Below are positions 20,586 through 34,424 of a stretch of DNA of 64,000 nt, one piece after another. The notes below the pieces were generated by a model that saw only the letters and a list, made by a program, of their open reading frames with translations, was not told where the DNA came from and made no database searches. The DNA comes from Tanypteryx hageni. Its lineage: Eukaryota; Arthropoda; Insecta; Odonata; Petaluridae. The translations under genes were made by a program, and so were the position numbers. The number at the start of each line of letters is the position of its first letter. Within the stretch, counting starts at the first letter, position 1. The stretch covers positions 63,359,401 through 63,423,400 of the forward strand of contig CM054118.1 in the NCBI GenBank assembly GCA_028673005.1, written 5' to 3'.

Positions 20586-23119
20586 ATTCTTCATTGACCG
20601 GAAAATGATGATTGGCAAGAGAGACTTTTGAGAGAGAAAGGAGGAGATATGAGAACCAGCAGAGGTGATGGAGATTGCGAAATACGAGCATGGGAGAATA
20701 AACGGGAGTTGAGAGATATTCTAGTGATGCACCAGACAACTGCTGGTGGGCGGGTTAATCCAGCGCGAGAAAGGACATCGTTACTTAGGAGGGAATCTGG
20801 GTTACCAGAAAAGGCTGAATTAGTCAACACAATAACGAGGCGTAGGACAGCGTGTTAGGCGTTCGAAACTATCTGGACGATAATATACGGGCTGAAGCAA
20901 CAGCTTGCCCCAATGTTGTTCACAGATAGAAAAATAGAGCCAGATTCAGGTATAAAGCGGTATCTAGAGACAACAGATAAAGGCCAAACAGGCGTTAAAG
21001 GTTTTAAAAGCTCCAAAATTAAATTTCTTAAGCGAACGGGGACAATTTAAATTAAAGATGAATGAGAATGAGTTCGAATATAAAATAAAAGGGATGGAAT
21101 ACAAAATAAATAGCAAATAGTGGCAAGAAATGCAACGAAGCAAGTTATAGGAGAAAATTTAAAAGAGGAGTTTAAGAAAAAAACGGTGGATTAAAGATAT
21201 TAATTGGAAGTACAGGAGGAAGAAATAAGATACGATTTCGTGACACAAAGCTCGAATATATGAAGAATCGGAAGTATATATATGAAAAAGAGCACTATCG
21301 CGAATACTTAAGAAATTTGTTTTGCAAGAAATAATATTAAAGTTCCACGAGTCACTCTGCGGAAAATTCAAATGTATAAGAGCACAAGATGATCTGTTGA
21401 ATTCCACACGTAGCCTGGTTGGTAATGCAGAGAACCACCAAAGCAGATAAGCAATGCGTATCTAAGAGACTATCAGTTTGATTCGATGAGGGAGCACACG
21501 CTGCAGCAACTGCTTGCCATTTTAATGATATTGTTTGAAGATTTACCGATGCGATTTATTCTAGGAAAGAATAAGACTAGAAATTTTCTCACATTATACA
21601 TATGCAATATGAGAACACAATGATAGGTATATTTATTTACGGCGATGAACGTCTTTATTTTTAGTGAAATGTTTGCAATTTTTTCTCACAGGTCCTGTCT
21701 CATCTCTCCTGTCATACTATAAAGTCTTCCAGCCTGACGAAATTCTCCTCATTTCCTCGATTCCTTTTTCTTCCGCTACCACTATTTGTTTAATTCTAAA
21801 TAGAAATGAATTGTAAGAGCGGCTGCAACGAGCATGCTAGTATAACTTAAACTGAAAAAATAACGATTAAAACTTTAAAATATACACTCATAAAAGTGGA
21901 TCATCATTATAATGCGACTACGTTACGCAAATCGGAGTTTAAAAATGCTTTCGTTATGGAGTAAGTTTCGTTATAAGCGTAGTCATCAAAGCGAGATTTT
22001 CTTACATTAAATGAAGCCTTTGACCAACATGAGGCGTAAAAATAAGCATAAGAATTAAAATAAACCAATATGGCGTAGGACGACAACATCAAAGAGCATA
22101 AAACCCGCAAGTGCGAAATACCACTTGAATTTTTTTCTGAAGTTTACACCATCCTGTTCGAGCTGATGACGGCATCTTAGTTACGCAGATGCTAAATTAA
22201 GATAATCGCGTACCTAAAATATTTAATGGTTTATCGAAGCTTCTTAGGGTACTCAAGGATATGGAATAACAAAGAACGTATTTAAAGTGCCGACTATATG
22301 TGATTCGAGCCGAGAACTGAAGAAAAAAAAACACAAAACTCAACGAAAACATCATATACGGCGCGCTAAGGAATGAGGATATAATGGGTTTGGAAGTGTT
22401 CCAGGCGTTGATGCGGAAAATGATGACGAAAATGAGTTAAGACGGAAGAGAAGAATTCCAACGGGAAGACAGCGAAATCCCAAAAAAAAATTAAACGTGA
22501 CTCCGCAAAAAATGAGGGAAAAGAAGAAATAGTTTGGGTTATGTACTAAAGGGGAAGGGTCTCATTAAGGAACGTGTTATTGATACAGATATTTGAGGAT
22601 GGACAAAAAATAATGAAGAAGGCGATGCCAGATGAGGCGAATGGAAACTCAAATAGCCAGGAATGGAGAGGAAGTATGATGAAACGAGAAGAATCGAGCA
22701 TGGCTCGGGACTTGTTGAAAGGCAGAGCGTGTACGAGTGAGTTCGAATTTTCCTTAAACCAGGTTCGGCTAAAAAACAGAAGCAAGCGAACAATGGAAGG
22801 AATAAATAATAGGAATTTTAATTCGCCATATGCGCTCTCTCGTGGCGTCAAGGTAAAACCGACCTCTAGAACAAGCGCGTTTTTTTTTCTCGCGAAGCCC
22901 TGAACCGTGCACACTCTGGTGTCATCTAATACGGAACGGACCTTAACGCAGTACAGGAAAAAACTCATCGACGGAAAAAACACGGAAAATTAGAGTAAAA
23001 ACTGTGAAGCCCATTTTTATGTTTAAAATAATCGGGATGGAAAAGACGCACGAGGATATTACGATCATATAAACGAAATTGGAAAAACCCTCGAGAAAAA
23101 ATACGTATACAGCGACAAC
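20586..23119. other. Unassigned stretch
   Basis: No recognisable gene. The longest frame (22546-22983, minus, 145 codons) starts at GTG and matches nothing I know. Weakly similar blocks at 20890-20930 and 21505-21545 (GCTG-AGCAAC-GCTTGCC) hint at an old low-copy repeat. Confidence 0.45.
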
Positions 23120-23188
23120 ATGAAATTATTTGTCTGCACAAAATTTTTCATCATATTACCGATTTTTTATGTATCCGCAAAGCAAAAG
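23120..23188 (+). CDS. Candidate first coding exon: signal peptide
   Basis: ATG at 23120 in the context ACAACATGA opens a 23-codon frame starting MKLFVCTKFFIILPIFYVSA and ending KQK. It has a basic N-end, a hydrophobic core and a small-residue Ser-Ala site before charged residues, as in a cleavable signal peptide. It is followed directly by a splice-donor-like AAG|GTAAAA at 23189. A TATA-like TATAAAC lies near 23070, about 50 bases upstream of the ATG. Such short secretory first exons are common in arthropod genes for cuticle, peptide hormones and secreted peptides. No downstream exon was identified, so the product is unknown and a chance frame is possible. Confidence 0.25.
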
Positions 23189-26100
23189 GTAAAAGGATTG
23201 CTCGATAATGATATGACAAGCGGTATGAAGCAGCTGTATTCGTCTTAAATAATGACGTCTGAAAGCAGAGAGATGTGGAGTTATTTTAAGGGAAGCGTTT
23301 TTTAACTCGGTGTGAAGCGGAAAAAATCTTATTAAAATGTGATTCAGCCAAAGATTAGGAGTTAACGATTTCCTCTCTTTTTAATAACATAAGTTGTATT
23401 TATAGTACTGAATTCTACATATCATTATTCAATTTAAGATAATGAGGTGTAACTGAAAGTTTTTTCTATTTTCTAGGTTCATAATGTCATTCCAAACTTA
23501 GTCGTATCAAGATATTTAAAAGTAAGGTAATAATTTTAATCTACCCATTTAATCATAAATTATTTAGAGTTTTCGCATTAGAATATAGTTTATGTCGATG
23601 TGCGCTCGGTTTTTCTTTGTTATTTTCATTCTATAAATTTCCTTTTTCCGCATAAACTCGTTTCATCAACAGCTTCCGCTAACTCACTGTTTCGACACCG
23701 CTGAATGCTCTTCCGCCCTCCATAAAGTGCCCATTGTTAACCTTGGGGTCATGACCCTTCCACTGCTTTGACCCAAGCGCACTTTCGCTAATACATCTTC
23801 GTGAAAAAGAAGTCACGATAAATGTATAGTCGCTCACCCCGCATTACATCAATATATCTCGCACCAAAACTTTCCAACTGAAGTTCTGTCACCACAATAA
23901 GGCCATCTTCACACGTTGAAGTCTCCAATGATTCCACGTAATAATTAATTCTCTCGAAAGACTTTCCCGGGTCTTGGTATCGATCTACGATTTCTTAATC
24001 GCAGCAACCTTAGATCAAATCATTCGCATTTCCTCCCTTGCTAATCTTAAACACGATTCGTCACCATATCCTTTTGCTTAAAAATCTCCGGAAGCCATTC
24101 TCAATTCCCTAGTTGTTAGCGAATCCCATTCCGACGGTCCATCCATTATCCCTCCACCGGTTAAAGAAAAAATGACCCCTCTTCAGAACTACGAGGCTCT
24201 CTTCGCTTGTTACTTCACCGACTTGGACGGCATCCAACTTCATAACGTAAGTTCCTTCTTCGGCCGCTTGAAGCACTCCCCTCGTTCGAGCGGAAGTAGC
24301 TAAATTTACAGCATAAGAAGCTCTATTCCGCGGATTCTTAGTCTCTTTGTCTTCTTCCTGACCCCCTCCACGTTTTTAAAGGAACGGGCTTCTGGCAAGT
24401 GTCCATTGTTTACATGTCATTTTCGTGGAAGTTTTGACTATGACTCACCGAGACGTGTTACTGATTATCCCTTTCACTTTGAACCAAGCCGCCGCTTGAG
24501 CGCACGCACTAGAGATAAACCGAAAACATTGAAAAGTGTGCATATTCTTTGTACGCTAGACGTTCCAATCAGATACAGACAAAAAAGATTAATTTTGCAG
24601 TCACTTTCTACTGAAATTTGTATAAACTAAGGAAAATAAACTGTTTCCGAAAAAGAATATATTTAACCTGCTCTCTTCGACCCCGAATGTCGCCGTCGCT
24701 TCCTGTGACCATTAGTCATAATCTATTTAAGTAATAATAAACAGCTCCTGATGTCAGTCGCACCCCACGACATTCAAAAAGCAGCACTAGTTTTATCGCA
24801 TAAATTAAAGACAAAAAAAATGCGATTGATAGTTTAAAATATCAATTGTTAATGGCACTCCGAGTTTATCAAAGATTTTAGGCGTAGGCAAAGAAGGATG
24901 TAAAATATCATATTAGCTTAAAATAACATATGATCTCAACTTAGAATTATAAAGATGAAAATGAACAAGCATTCGAAACAAGAATCGAAAATAAGCACGA
25001 TCCAAATATTTATTTTTACATCTGCGCTTCCAATGGAAATGCACCTGTGGCATTGCTTAAGGAAGCACAACCGAGGAAGCAATTCGAAGAAAAAGTCGAG
25101 TGAGAAATTACTTTCTATCCGTGTGCTCCTCATTCCTATCGTCGGACAAGTATTGCGTTGTTTTTGTTATCGCGCTTTTATCCTCGTGCACGGCGAGCGT
25201 AAGTTGGGGAAAATTCGTAACTGGGTCGTAGAAGTCAGAAAAAAATGTGGTGGAATTTTGGTTGCCAAGCAAATAAAATACGAGGCATTCCGTAGAGTGA
25301 GTATGAATTAAAAAATCCGGTTTTTCGGTTCGGAGAAAAGGAAATGGGCACAGGGAAAACAAGGAAGATACGATAATAAGTCGAAGACAGCAAGAAGAAT
25401 TCGGTTAAAAATTAGACGATTACTGTTCTCGGCAGCAGATCAATCGACCAATTTTAATTTATTGTGGAACTATAGGGATACCATACATCGCACCACTACA
25501 TTGGAAAGAATAAAAACCAAATATAATTTTTATACCACGAATTATTTCCGCAGCAATTTTTTTCGATCTTTATTTTATTCTGTCCCTTAGACTTTTAGTA
25601 GGTACGCTGATTCCTGTCAGTAGGAATGGTTAATGCTGAATTTGATTTATACGCGAATGCTCATTTATATGAAAAATATGAGAAAAAATCTTAACACAAT
25701 ACGAAGTGACGCAAAGAAGATAGCATCCTACAAAATGCTTGAACCTGATTTAGGTCGCATCGCGATATGATCGGGCGTTTCATTAACTATTCTTTTGACA
25801 GGCACACAACAAAGCGATCAGTCTACGAGTGAGCAACGTCCGATAAGTCTCACCAAGCGGCAGTAAAAAAAAACCAATCAATTCCTCGCAAATCGTTCTT
25901 CGGATGACCTTTCCCCCGGAGGGCGACAAGTCAGACGGATGTCTGCACACACTCGCAAGATATGTCCAAAAATTTCAGACGAGTTTTTTCTATTAAAAGG
26001 CTTTTAAATCTTACGCAGAAAAAGACTATTGCAGAGACGCATAAATAAATGGTAGTTATATCCTCCAAAAAACAAAATGAATTTTTGAAATCGAGCGTCG

Positions 26101-26439
26101 GGTTTTATGGTTAAAGGAGTTATCATTATAATCGGTTTCCTGCCTTAGTTTGAGCACGGTAATTCAATTTTGGAACGAAATACAACATTTATCTTCCTTT
26201 ATCTATCCTCATGTGCGTGTAAATGTTTTTTACTAGTTGTTTACTTTTTATTGTGCAATGGAAGCCCTCCCAGAATGGCTTCATTACTTTGAATGCAACG
26301 TAAAAAGATAATCTAAATCGTTCGATGTGGACCACAAATGAATTTATTTGATTGAATTTTATCGAAGATCTCCGATGACAAATGTCACCAAAAATCCGTT
26401 AGGCCAAAGCGGTGCTGTCCCCGTGGGGACAAGACGAAT
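23189..26439. other. Unassigned stretch
   Basis: No exon with recognisable protein content was found to continue the candidate at 23120. Open frames at 24406-24630 and 24955-25311 are short, with no family resemblance. No transposon ends were seen. Confidence 0.45.
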
Positions 26440-26830
26440 CTCATAGTCGCTGCGGCACAGCTGCAAAACGGCCCTTTAAAATTTCTCTCTCTCTCTCTCC
26501 GCCGAGATTATAGTCATTCACAACAACTTGCACGCAGCAGCCAAGGAGACGGCTAAATAGACATTGTTTGTGGGATCCTCCTCCCTTCCGTCCTCCCCCT
26601 CCCCCTTCCTTCCCTCACCCTCCCATCACTCTCTCCGTTCCTAATATCTCGTCCTTTTTAAAAAAAAAGCCGCTTGCATCACGAGGCCCGCCCACTCACT
26701 ACTTTCTTTCGGGCTTAATGAACTCTTTCGGACCATAGCAACACAAAAGAGAGGAAAACCGATGTGGCATCAATTGCAGCTATAAATAGGGCCTTTTTTC
26801 GGTGGCCTCTCGCCCTCTATCCTCAACCCC
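26440..26830 (+). promoter_or_regulatory. Possible TATA-type promoter zone
   Basis: A pyrimidine-rich zone with a CT array (about 26483-26500) and long C/T runs (26575-26640) is followed by a very good TATA box, TATAAATA at 26781-26788, with GC-rich flanks. No clear first coding exon follows: the frame at 26802 starts at GTG and has a low-complexity Ser/Pro composition. Direction is inferred from the TATA orientation alone. Confidence 0.3.
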
Positions 26831-27020
26831 TTCTTTTTGCGGCCTCCTCTCTTCTTCCCCTTCGACCGCCGCCCTCCGACATCCTGTCCTATCCTTTGAC
26901 CGCCCATCCCTCCCCGCCATAGCTTTCGACTCCCCACCCACTCTCATTCAAGGCCACGCCCTATTACACTCTTTATCGTTCCGCGAGCCATCTCCCGAAT
27001 ATGGCAACAGATGGCACTGA

Positions 27021-30000
27021 GGTCGAATGTATTAGAAATTCTTCCTTGAACGCTCTTCAAGAGTGCTGAATAAATTATAAAAAGCGCTCACTTCAATAGA
27101 GAGCGGTCAAACCGATATAGAATTTCCAGATTTACTGGCTAAAATTTTGATTCAACCATTTAGGACATTGCTAGGCGCTGTAAATCGGATAGTGGCTCTG
27201 CTGCACTCGCAAAATGGAATCTTCAGAGGACCAAAAATTTCGCTTGAATGAGGAAACTACACACGAAAAAAGAAAAACAAACTTTTTTGTGTTGGTACTA
27301 ATTGTGAAATTGCGAATTTTATCAAAAGTAAGAAGTTTGAATACGCCATTTTCTACGTTTTCTATTGAGTAGAGAGTTCTATGAAGCACGAGAAAGAAAT
27401 ATACTTGTAAGCCTTCTATATTTTGATTGAATAAACTAGTCGTGGCATACCTTTATAAAATTATTACATATGCATCTAGATGTAACCCTGCAATTCGCCA
27501 AACTGCGGGTCTGGCATGGGTTACAATGCAAAAAATGTCCCTTACAACTTTCGTTTGCGTCATCGATGTAGTTACCGCTTCACCTATCCACTCTGTCAAA
27601 AGAACTGAGCGAACTTGTTTCCTCGTCTTCTCAAAAACAAACACAGTACGTACGTGACACTTGCGCGCTAAAAGAAACTATAAAATCCATATGAAACAGA
27701 TATGATGAATATTAGTAGTTCCAAAAATATTTTCTCACCGGTATTGATAAAATTGTTTAAGAGGAATTTTGCATTTCTCTCAACTAGCCAATAAAGACGC
27801 AAAAACATGCCAAACAGGAAGCTGAAGCCATTTTGGTGATGATCACACTTTGCCTCATTTGGTTACCACGTACGCGTGAATGAAGGTATTTTCGGTAATG
27901 CCCGCAACTGCCGGCTCCAAATTTTTCCGTACTTGAAATGCATTTCGGCTAGCGCAGTATCGTGAATGGCGTAGATACGTAACCAGCATTTATTCGCATA
28001 ACTGCTTATTGGAATTAAGGTAAGATGTTTTTTTTTCGAGCTGACACACCAACGGGCTCCCGCAGCGCCGCTCCCCTCTTCTCCGCAACTCCTTTCCTCT
28101 CCTCCCTCCTCTCTTTCTCCCTCCCTCCCTCCATCCGCCCCATCGGTTAGCCCTCCCCGCCCTTTCCCCCCTCCTTCCTCCCCACCCGCCCCAAACCCTA
28201 AACTCTCGCTCTCATGACCTCATCTTCCCAGAGTGCAACACTTGGCGTCATCGGCGTGACATCATGCTCAAGAAACTCCTCCCCACCTCCACCCACTCAC
28301 GGGTCCTAAGGACATCGCTTCACTACACGTCTCACCACGCCGCCGCTCTTACACCACTCCTCCCGTTTGAGATTCATAACCTGTAGTGTTGCCGTGCAAA
28401 TATACACATTATTCTCGCGGTATTTGACGCGTCATCTCAACCAGGGTATAAGGTCCGGGGAAAGGGATGCCTCTCGGTGTTGCGGTCGCCGATTCTAAAC
28501 TTACTCGGACCCGTCTATACCAACAAATTACCCAAAAAAATCACCGGATAGGTGGGTGGTAGGGGGTGCAATGCACCAAAATGGTTCTAACATTTTTAGT
28601 GCGGTGTTAAGTCTATTATGATCTCTAACTGTTCTAGGAAAACAAACCTAGATATTTCTGTCCTCACGCATTTTATCTTCGTGATCATTCCTTCCCTTGT
28701 AAGAAGGCGCATCGATTTCTCATAATATCTCCATATCTCCTATTGTTACTTTTCTAAAAGCTTTATAATTTTGTCAACGTTGCGGTTGCAAAGCGCGATG
28801 CAGTCAAGATGGCACATCTCATTGCGCTACTAGAAAATAAATAAATATCTAATCGGACTATCGAGTGCTTAGTAAAGCGCAAAAGCAACGCAATAATTTT
28901 AAGGTGTAAGAAATCGCTACAATCGAAGAGAAACCTCCGAGCAACGGTGAGCGATCAGTGAAACGCAATGACGACAGAGGCAGTTAGCGTCGCGACCTCG
29001 TAGTTGTATCGAGAGTCAAAAGGAGGTACACTTCAACAGATACGGCTATCTTTGTCTCTCAAAACGAACCTATTTACCGATCGGTCGACGTAGACATCGG
29101 CATACTATCATTGTCCGACGGGATGTTTGGAGAGGATTTTCTTTCCCCAAAGACAATAAAGGGAAACAATGGGATGGCGGGGAGTTGGCCGGGTGACCGA
29201 CATCTACCGCTACATCAAGGTGACCACAAAATCCGAAACACGTAGCCATACTTAAAACCCGACAGATTCCGAGATATATTTTTTCAAAAGATCAAAGGTC
29301 ATATAACTTCACTTATCGGCATTCTGGGAGAAAAACCGCGGTCTTGAGGATCTCCACGATCTCTCGGGTGCCATAATGGGACTAATAGTGCAACTTTTCC
29401 AATAAACCGGTAATATCGCTCGGCCTGTCGCCTCCCCCCCCCCTTATCTACCCCCCTCCATCGCACCATAGGTCCAATACTGGACTCCCAAGGTAAATCC
29501 ATCGCGATGCAATCAGTCACAGTTGCGAGTTCTTTAATCGACTTCCGATGATCTCACGCAGAAGCAGAGCGGGAGGATGATGAAGGCATCCTACCCACGG
29601 ATGCATTAACAGAACAAATGGTTGATTCAGAAAATTAAAATAACCTCGTGATAAACGTATTTCCTCCCTGCCCGTCTTTACGCCGGTTTCTGCTTCTTCG
29701 AAAAAGCCTTCACTTGATCTCTTTAACCGGTTTGCATCCCTAATTACCCACCAGTCTCACAGTCGCGGAGCAGCCTTTGCTCATACTTTCACGTAATAAT
29801 GATGTCGGAAAGAGTTTCTTTCTTCCGCAACGAGAATGAAAGAAAAGTTGCAGATGATTTATCCAAGGAAATTTGAGGTTACATAAAAATAATTTACGCG
29901 AATAATCGTGATTATAAATTACAAAGAAAACCTAAGAGAATAGAAAGTGTGGAAGTCACTTCTCTCTCGCGACGATGGTACAGCAGAAGTAAAATATCGA

Positions 30001-32495
30001 AGTAACTTAATTAAAATAATTTTCTTTCAGTTTTGCGTATTTTGTGTCAATTCTCGTCTATTATAATATATAGATCGTACGAATATTTTATATTGAGTTA
30101 CTACAATGCTATGTAGTTTCCATTATGAAACATAAGTTAAAAGGATTCCAAACGGTTTTTTTCACCACCATTAGCATTGAATTGTTGATGGCTTTAGCTT
30201 GCTGACATACGTACAGCCAGTTGATATGGCAAAAGGGAGAATTTTAACTACAAACCGGAGTTTAAAGAAGGAATTTCAGAGCTATTTCCTTAAAAATCAA
30301 ACTAGAAAATGTGCGAGTTTCCTTTAAAATAATATTGGTGCCGCATTATCAAGAGTTTTTATATTTTTCTATTCTACTGAATATATCCTGTACAGATGTT
30401 CAGTGCATAGTTCTTCAAGTATAACGTAAAATAAATGCATATTCCGCAGCCATATATTTTAACCAGGTGTCACTGTCTGAGAAGAACTTGAGTGGAAATC
30501 CTAAATAAGTCGAGATAAAAAAACTCGCGTGATGCATCTTCAAGATTACATACTAAGGAAGAAACAACTTTTTGGAGATGGAGGATTTCGATAGCATTTA
30601 ATTCCTTCCATTATTATCCTACCTATCCCTTTGCCCCTTAAACGCCCATCTTTCCCACGCCTAGCTGGATTTCGTATAGACACGTAATATCCTTGGTTTA
30701 ATTAAGGTTGCACTGGCATAAAAAGTTTTCGAGGACAAAATTCACCGCTAATTCATGCACTAATTGCTGCAGATTTCACGTCCTTACTGGGAGGTTAACG
30801 GTATTTACCTAAAGAGGGTAAATAGTTATATTTCACTTACGAGACGGTCGTTTTAAATCACAAGCAATTGTATACTTAAACCCTAACCGACAGATTTTTA
30901 TGAGAAAAGCAAATACATCGCTTTTTAAATATATCAACATTTTTCGGCCGTCAATACTAGGAAGTATATTATATGAACATCCTCATCGAATGATGTCATT
31001 GCACCCAAAGCCTCAACTTGATAACCCATATTGACCTCACATTCCGCAGAATTTGTACCGAAATCATTGTAAACTACGAGAGACGCCATTAATGAAAATG
31101 TGATTCATAACTTGCAGTTAAATCATAATTCTTCGTACCTTAATAAATATTGTATAATCTTCAGAGTACTGCGAGGTGACAAGTAATTTCTAAGGCATAT
31201 CAGCAAAATATTGGAAAACATTAAAATGCATATGGCTCTCAAAACAGCGAGAAAGAGGCTGGCAAACAGGCATTGTGGCAACGTTGTCCAAAACAAACTA
31301 ATACAAAAGCAGCAAGAAAATGTAAAACGGAAATGAAAGCGAACTTATGATCATTTTCCCCAAAAAGTGGGACCGAACAAAACCACTTCCGTGAGAGTCG
31401 ACGAAAAAATGATTCGACATTCTGGCGTCTTTAATTGCGAGGCCACGAGAGAAGGAGCTCTTAAAAGGCGTCCAAAGCAGGGCCCCCTCCGGTCATCTTG
31501 TTCGTATGGTTGGGCAACTGATTTGAATTTTAGATGTATTTACCCTGCGTGGCGTTGGTATTCGCAGGAAACGGTTTCCGAGGCGCGAGTCTCACTTCGT
31601 TTGTTCCGTCTCGCACCCCAGCCCTCGAATCCCACTTCTAAGTCCGTTCCTTTTCCCGGATTGCCACCGAACCGCGATCTCTCTCTCTCTCTTTCCACCC
31701 TTTTTCGGCTGCTCTTTCGGTCCCGACATGTGACACCCAACACGGATGTCGCACAGATGTTCCCGGAAGGATTTCTTCATATTTCATAACACACAGAATT
31801 ACGAAACTGAGCTCAAGCGGCACGTGACGACGCAATAAGTGTCCTTTTCTACTTGGTGTGTGTTTTCGTTATTGTTTCGAGAGACGGATAGGGTCATTCT
31901 GCTCACCAAAAACAAACAAAAATATTTCGCTGTTTTCGTTTCAGATCTTGTTCGTTTTTTTCGAACTTTTTTATTTCCAAAGTTTACAAGTGAACAACAC
32001 AACTCGTAACTTACAAGGACTTGTGCTTTTCGATAGTTTTTACCGTGAACAATTCCAAAAACAAATGTTACATAATCGGATCTTCAGGACATTTACAGGT
32101 CGAGGATCATTATTGCTATGTTCTTGGATATCAAAAAGAATAGATTTTATCAAAAAATCTAGAGAAATTTTATTCGCCCCATTTTCAAGCTGATGGTCGG
32201 AAAATTTATTATTTCGGCGAAAAAAAAAACTTTCTGTCAGTTGCATTACATTGACGGGAAAATTATGCCCTAAGGCCTTTGATTTATGATACAGCTATAA
32301 AGTGCTCAGTTTTATAATTTTCCCCTTTATCAAATTTTCCGTTGGTCTGCATCTATTATGAAGAGGTTTCGTAAAATTATAAGCTTTCGCGCGCTACAAT
32401 TTTCTGCAGAATTCAAACTTTCCTCTGGAGGCGACGATTCCTAGAAAAATTTATATTTCGAAATCACACGCGGAATAAACTTTTGATGCTGTATA
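27021..32495. other. Long unassigned stretch
   Basis: More than 5 kb without a supported gene or classified transposon. A C/T-rich low-complexity tract lies at about 28065-28200. The zone at 28700-29600 is somewhat GC-richer but holds no convincing frame; 29299-29520 (minus) is short and unrecognised. The plus-strand frame 31367-31789 starts at GTG and includes a CT-repeat-encoded Leu/Ser stretch. I see no tRNA or rRNA. Confidence 0.45.
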
Positions 32496-32820
32496 CAGGG
32501 ACGGATGTTGGGCCAGGCGATCTAGGCAACGGCCTAGAGCCTACCTCGCGTATCTGGGGGCGTCACGAGAGAGTTAATGTCGACAGAGTCAGCAGCTTAC
32601 TGCGAGAGGGGAAAGATGTATGGACTGATTGTGAGTGTAAAAAGTCTAAACACGAAGAATCGGTCATTTATCCTAAATTATGACGAAGATAACGTTAGCA
32701 ATATTTGGCGAAGACCAGTCTCACCTGGCGGGTATCCTAGAAAAAAAAATAATTATTTCTAAGAGTTCCACTCGAAGACTTTTGAGCTGCTATCTAAATC
32801 GAGTCGTCATGCGTAGGACA
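32496..32820 (+). mobile_element. hAT-like element, truncated copy
   Basis: Begins CAGGGACGGATGTTGG and continues CCAGGCGATCTAGGCAACGG. It is collinear with the left 300 bases of the element at 41509-42522, including GAGAGGGGAAAG, GGCGAAGACCAGTCTCA and AATAATTATTTCTAAG. It stops near 32820 with no right terminal repeat, so this is a truncated or deleted copy of the same family. Confidence 0.75.
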
Positions 32821-33497
32821 AGGAACCGTTTTTTCATATACGAGAATTTCCAGATTGTTTAATTTTTAATGCATTTTCGGGACGTTTCACAGCAATCAAA
32901 ACTTTGTTTTTAGTGTTGGAACGGTAGCAATCCGACTATTCGTGTTAATTGGGACTTGGGTGGGCAAGGAGAACTGAAGAACACGGATAAAACGCATTTT
33001 TAAGGCAAAATTTGGTATAATGTCTGTTAAATACTGTACAAATGTATTTATATAAAAAAGGTCGCTTCCATAAACAGAAAGCTATCAGTTAAAATCATAA
33101 ACTGTAATAAGGGTGGAATAAATTAACGAAAAATTAAAAAATGTTTGTGGCAATGGCTATTTTGCCTGCAATCAGTGAAGTCCGTGTCTTCTTCATTTTT
33201 AAAACAAGCGGGAAAATTAAAACTTGCTTCAGAACGTCCAGTCGCTCGGTTAATCAGCAGCACGGTTTATACGCACACTTATAATCGGGGTTTCACTGTA
33301 TTTACATATAATTTAAATGATCAACAAGAACTTCATGATAAATGTATCAAATTAAATAATCTCAATCGCATTAACCCTAAAAATGTTGGCTTTAACTAGA
33401 ACATAATAGGCAACAGTAAAACTGTTCATAACGCAAGGATATAAAACATAATACGCTGATTGTAACTTTGCCTTACAAATTCACGCGAAGGAAACTA
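32821..33497. other. Unassigned AT-rich stretch
   Basis: Nothing recognisable; the 84-codon frame at 33145-33399 matches no family I know. Confidence 0.45.
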
Positions 33498-34204
33498 GAA
33501 AAAAAATCTGATGTCGCCACCACATGACTTTTTCCATATCTGAAATATTTCTAAAAATTCCAAACAGGTTACATAATAATAAATGTTTTAAGAAACTGCG
33601 AGAAAATTTTAGACTACAAAGAACAGAAATGAACAAACCATAGCCTTCTGATATTGGATATAACCACAAAGCTCCAACAATTAAGAAAAGAAAAAGGAGC
33701 GTTACTAACAATAACCCGTAACTAAGCGTCAATTGTTAACAATAGTCGGTAGGTGGCGTGGTGGTGGCAGCTATAAATATAAGATATCTCTTAAACAATG
33801 CATTATATAGGAAAATGTTTCAAACAAAGTTTGTAGAAATTAAATTTCCTACAACTTTTATTCCGATATATTTTTACATAAATCAAATATTAAAGCAAAT
33901 ATTTCAAAATAACGGATAAGTGACAAGAGTAAACACCCACTTCCGGTTGACCGATTTTTACCAAAAACTAATCAGTTCTTGTGTCTTCCATAAAAATGTT
34001 AAATATAAAATTTCGCATTGACTTGATTAATAGCTTTTGAGTTAGAGCAACAAAAAGCTATCTCACACACAGAGACATCACCGAGAAAATGGTCCAAACG
34101 TGTTCAGGGGACCTCAAAACGTGTATTTCCGTTGAAATTCCGAAAGCGATTTTTTCATGAAAACAATACTCCCCCAATACTACGTATATGGAGAAAGTAA
34201 AAAG
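33498..34204. mobile_element. MITE1 copy 2, full length
   Basis: About 707 bp from AAAATCTGATGTCGCCACCA to ATATGGAGAAAGTAAAA. The inner terminal motifs TGACTTTTTCCATAT and ATATGGAGAAAGTA are inverted repeats of each other. Most of its length aligns with 52724-53409. The minus-strand frame 33481-33732 shares the blocks MTLSY, FLIVG, LWLYPISE and IFRNIS with the frame in copy 1. No known transposase motif is present, so the element is non-autonomous or of an undetermined superfamily. Confidence 0.8.
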
Positions 34205-34424
34205 CGTGAACTCAAATTAAAAATCTCGGTGAATCATAAGACAAAGAATAATATCTCACACCATTTTACTTCCGTTTTTACCGGATCCAAAGCTTATTTT
34301 CCTTTATGTTTTAAACAACGAAAATGCAAATGGATCCATTCTCCGCGACGAAGATTGAAATCTGCCTGGTGCGAAGATGACAGCATACAAAGTTGTGTTA
34401 ATCTGTAGGAACTTTGGTAATGAG

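Noticed and set aside
22546..22983. 145-codon minus-strand frame
   Set aside because: GTG start, no recognisable motif, no splice or promoter signals; likely a chance frame.
24955..25311. 118-codon plus-strand frame
   Set aside because: No motif, no coding-type composition and no promoter or splice context.
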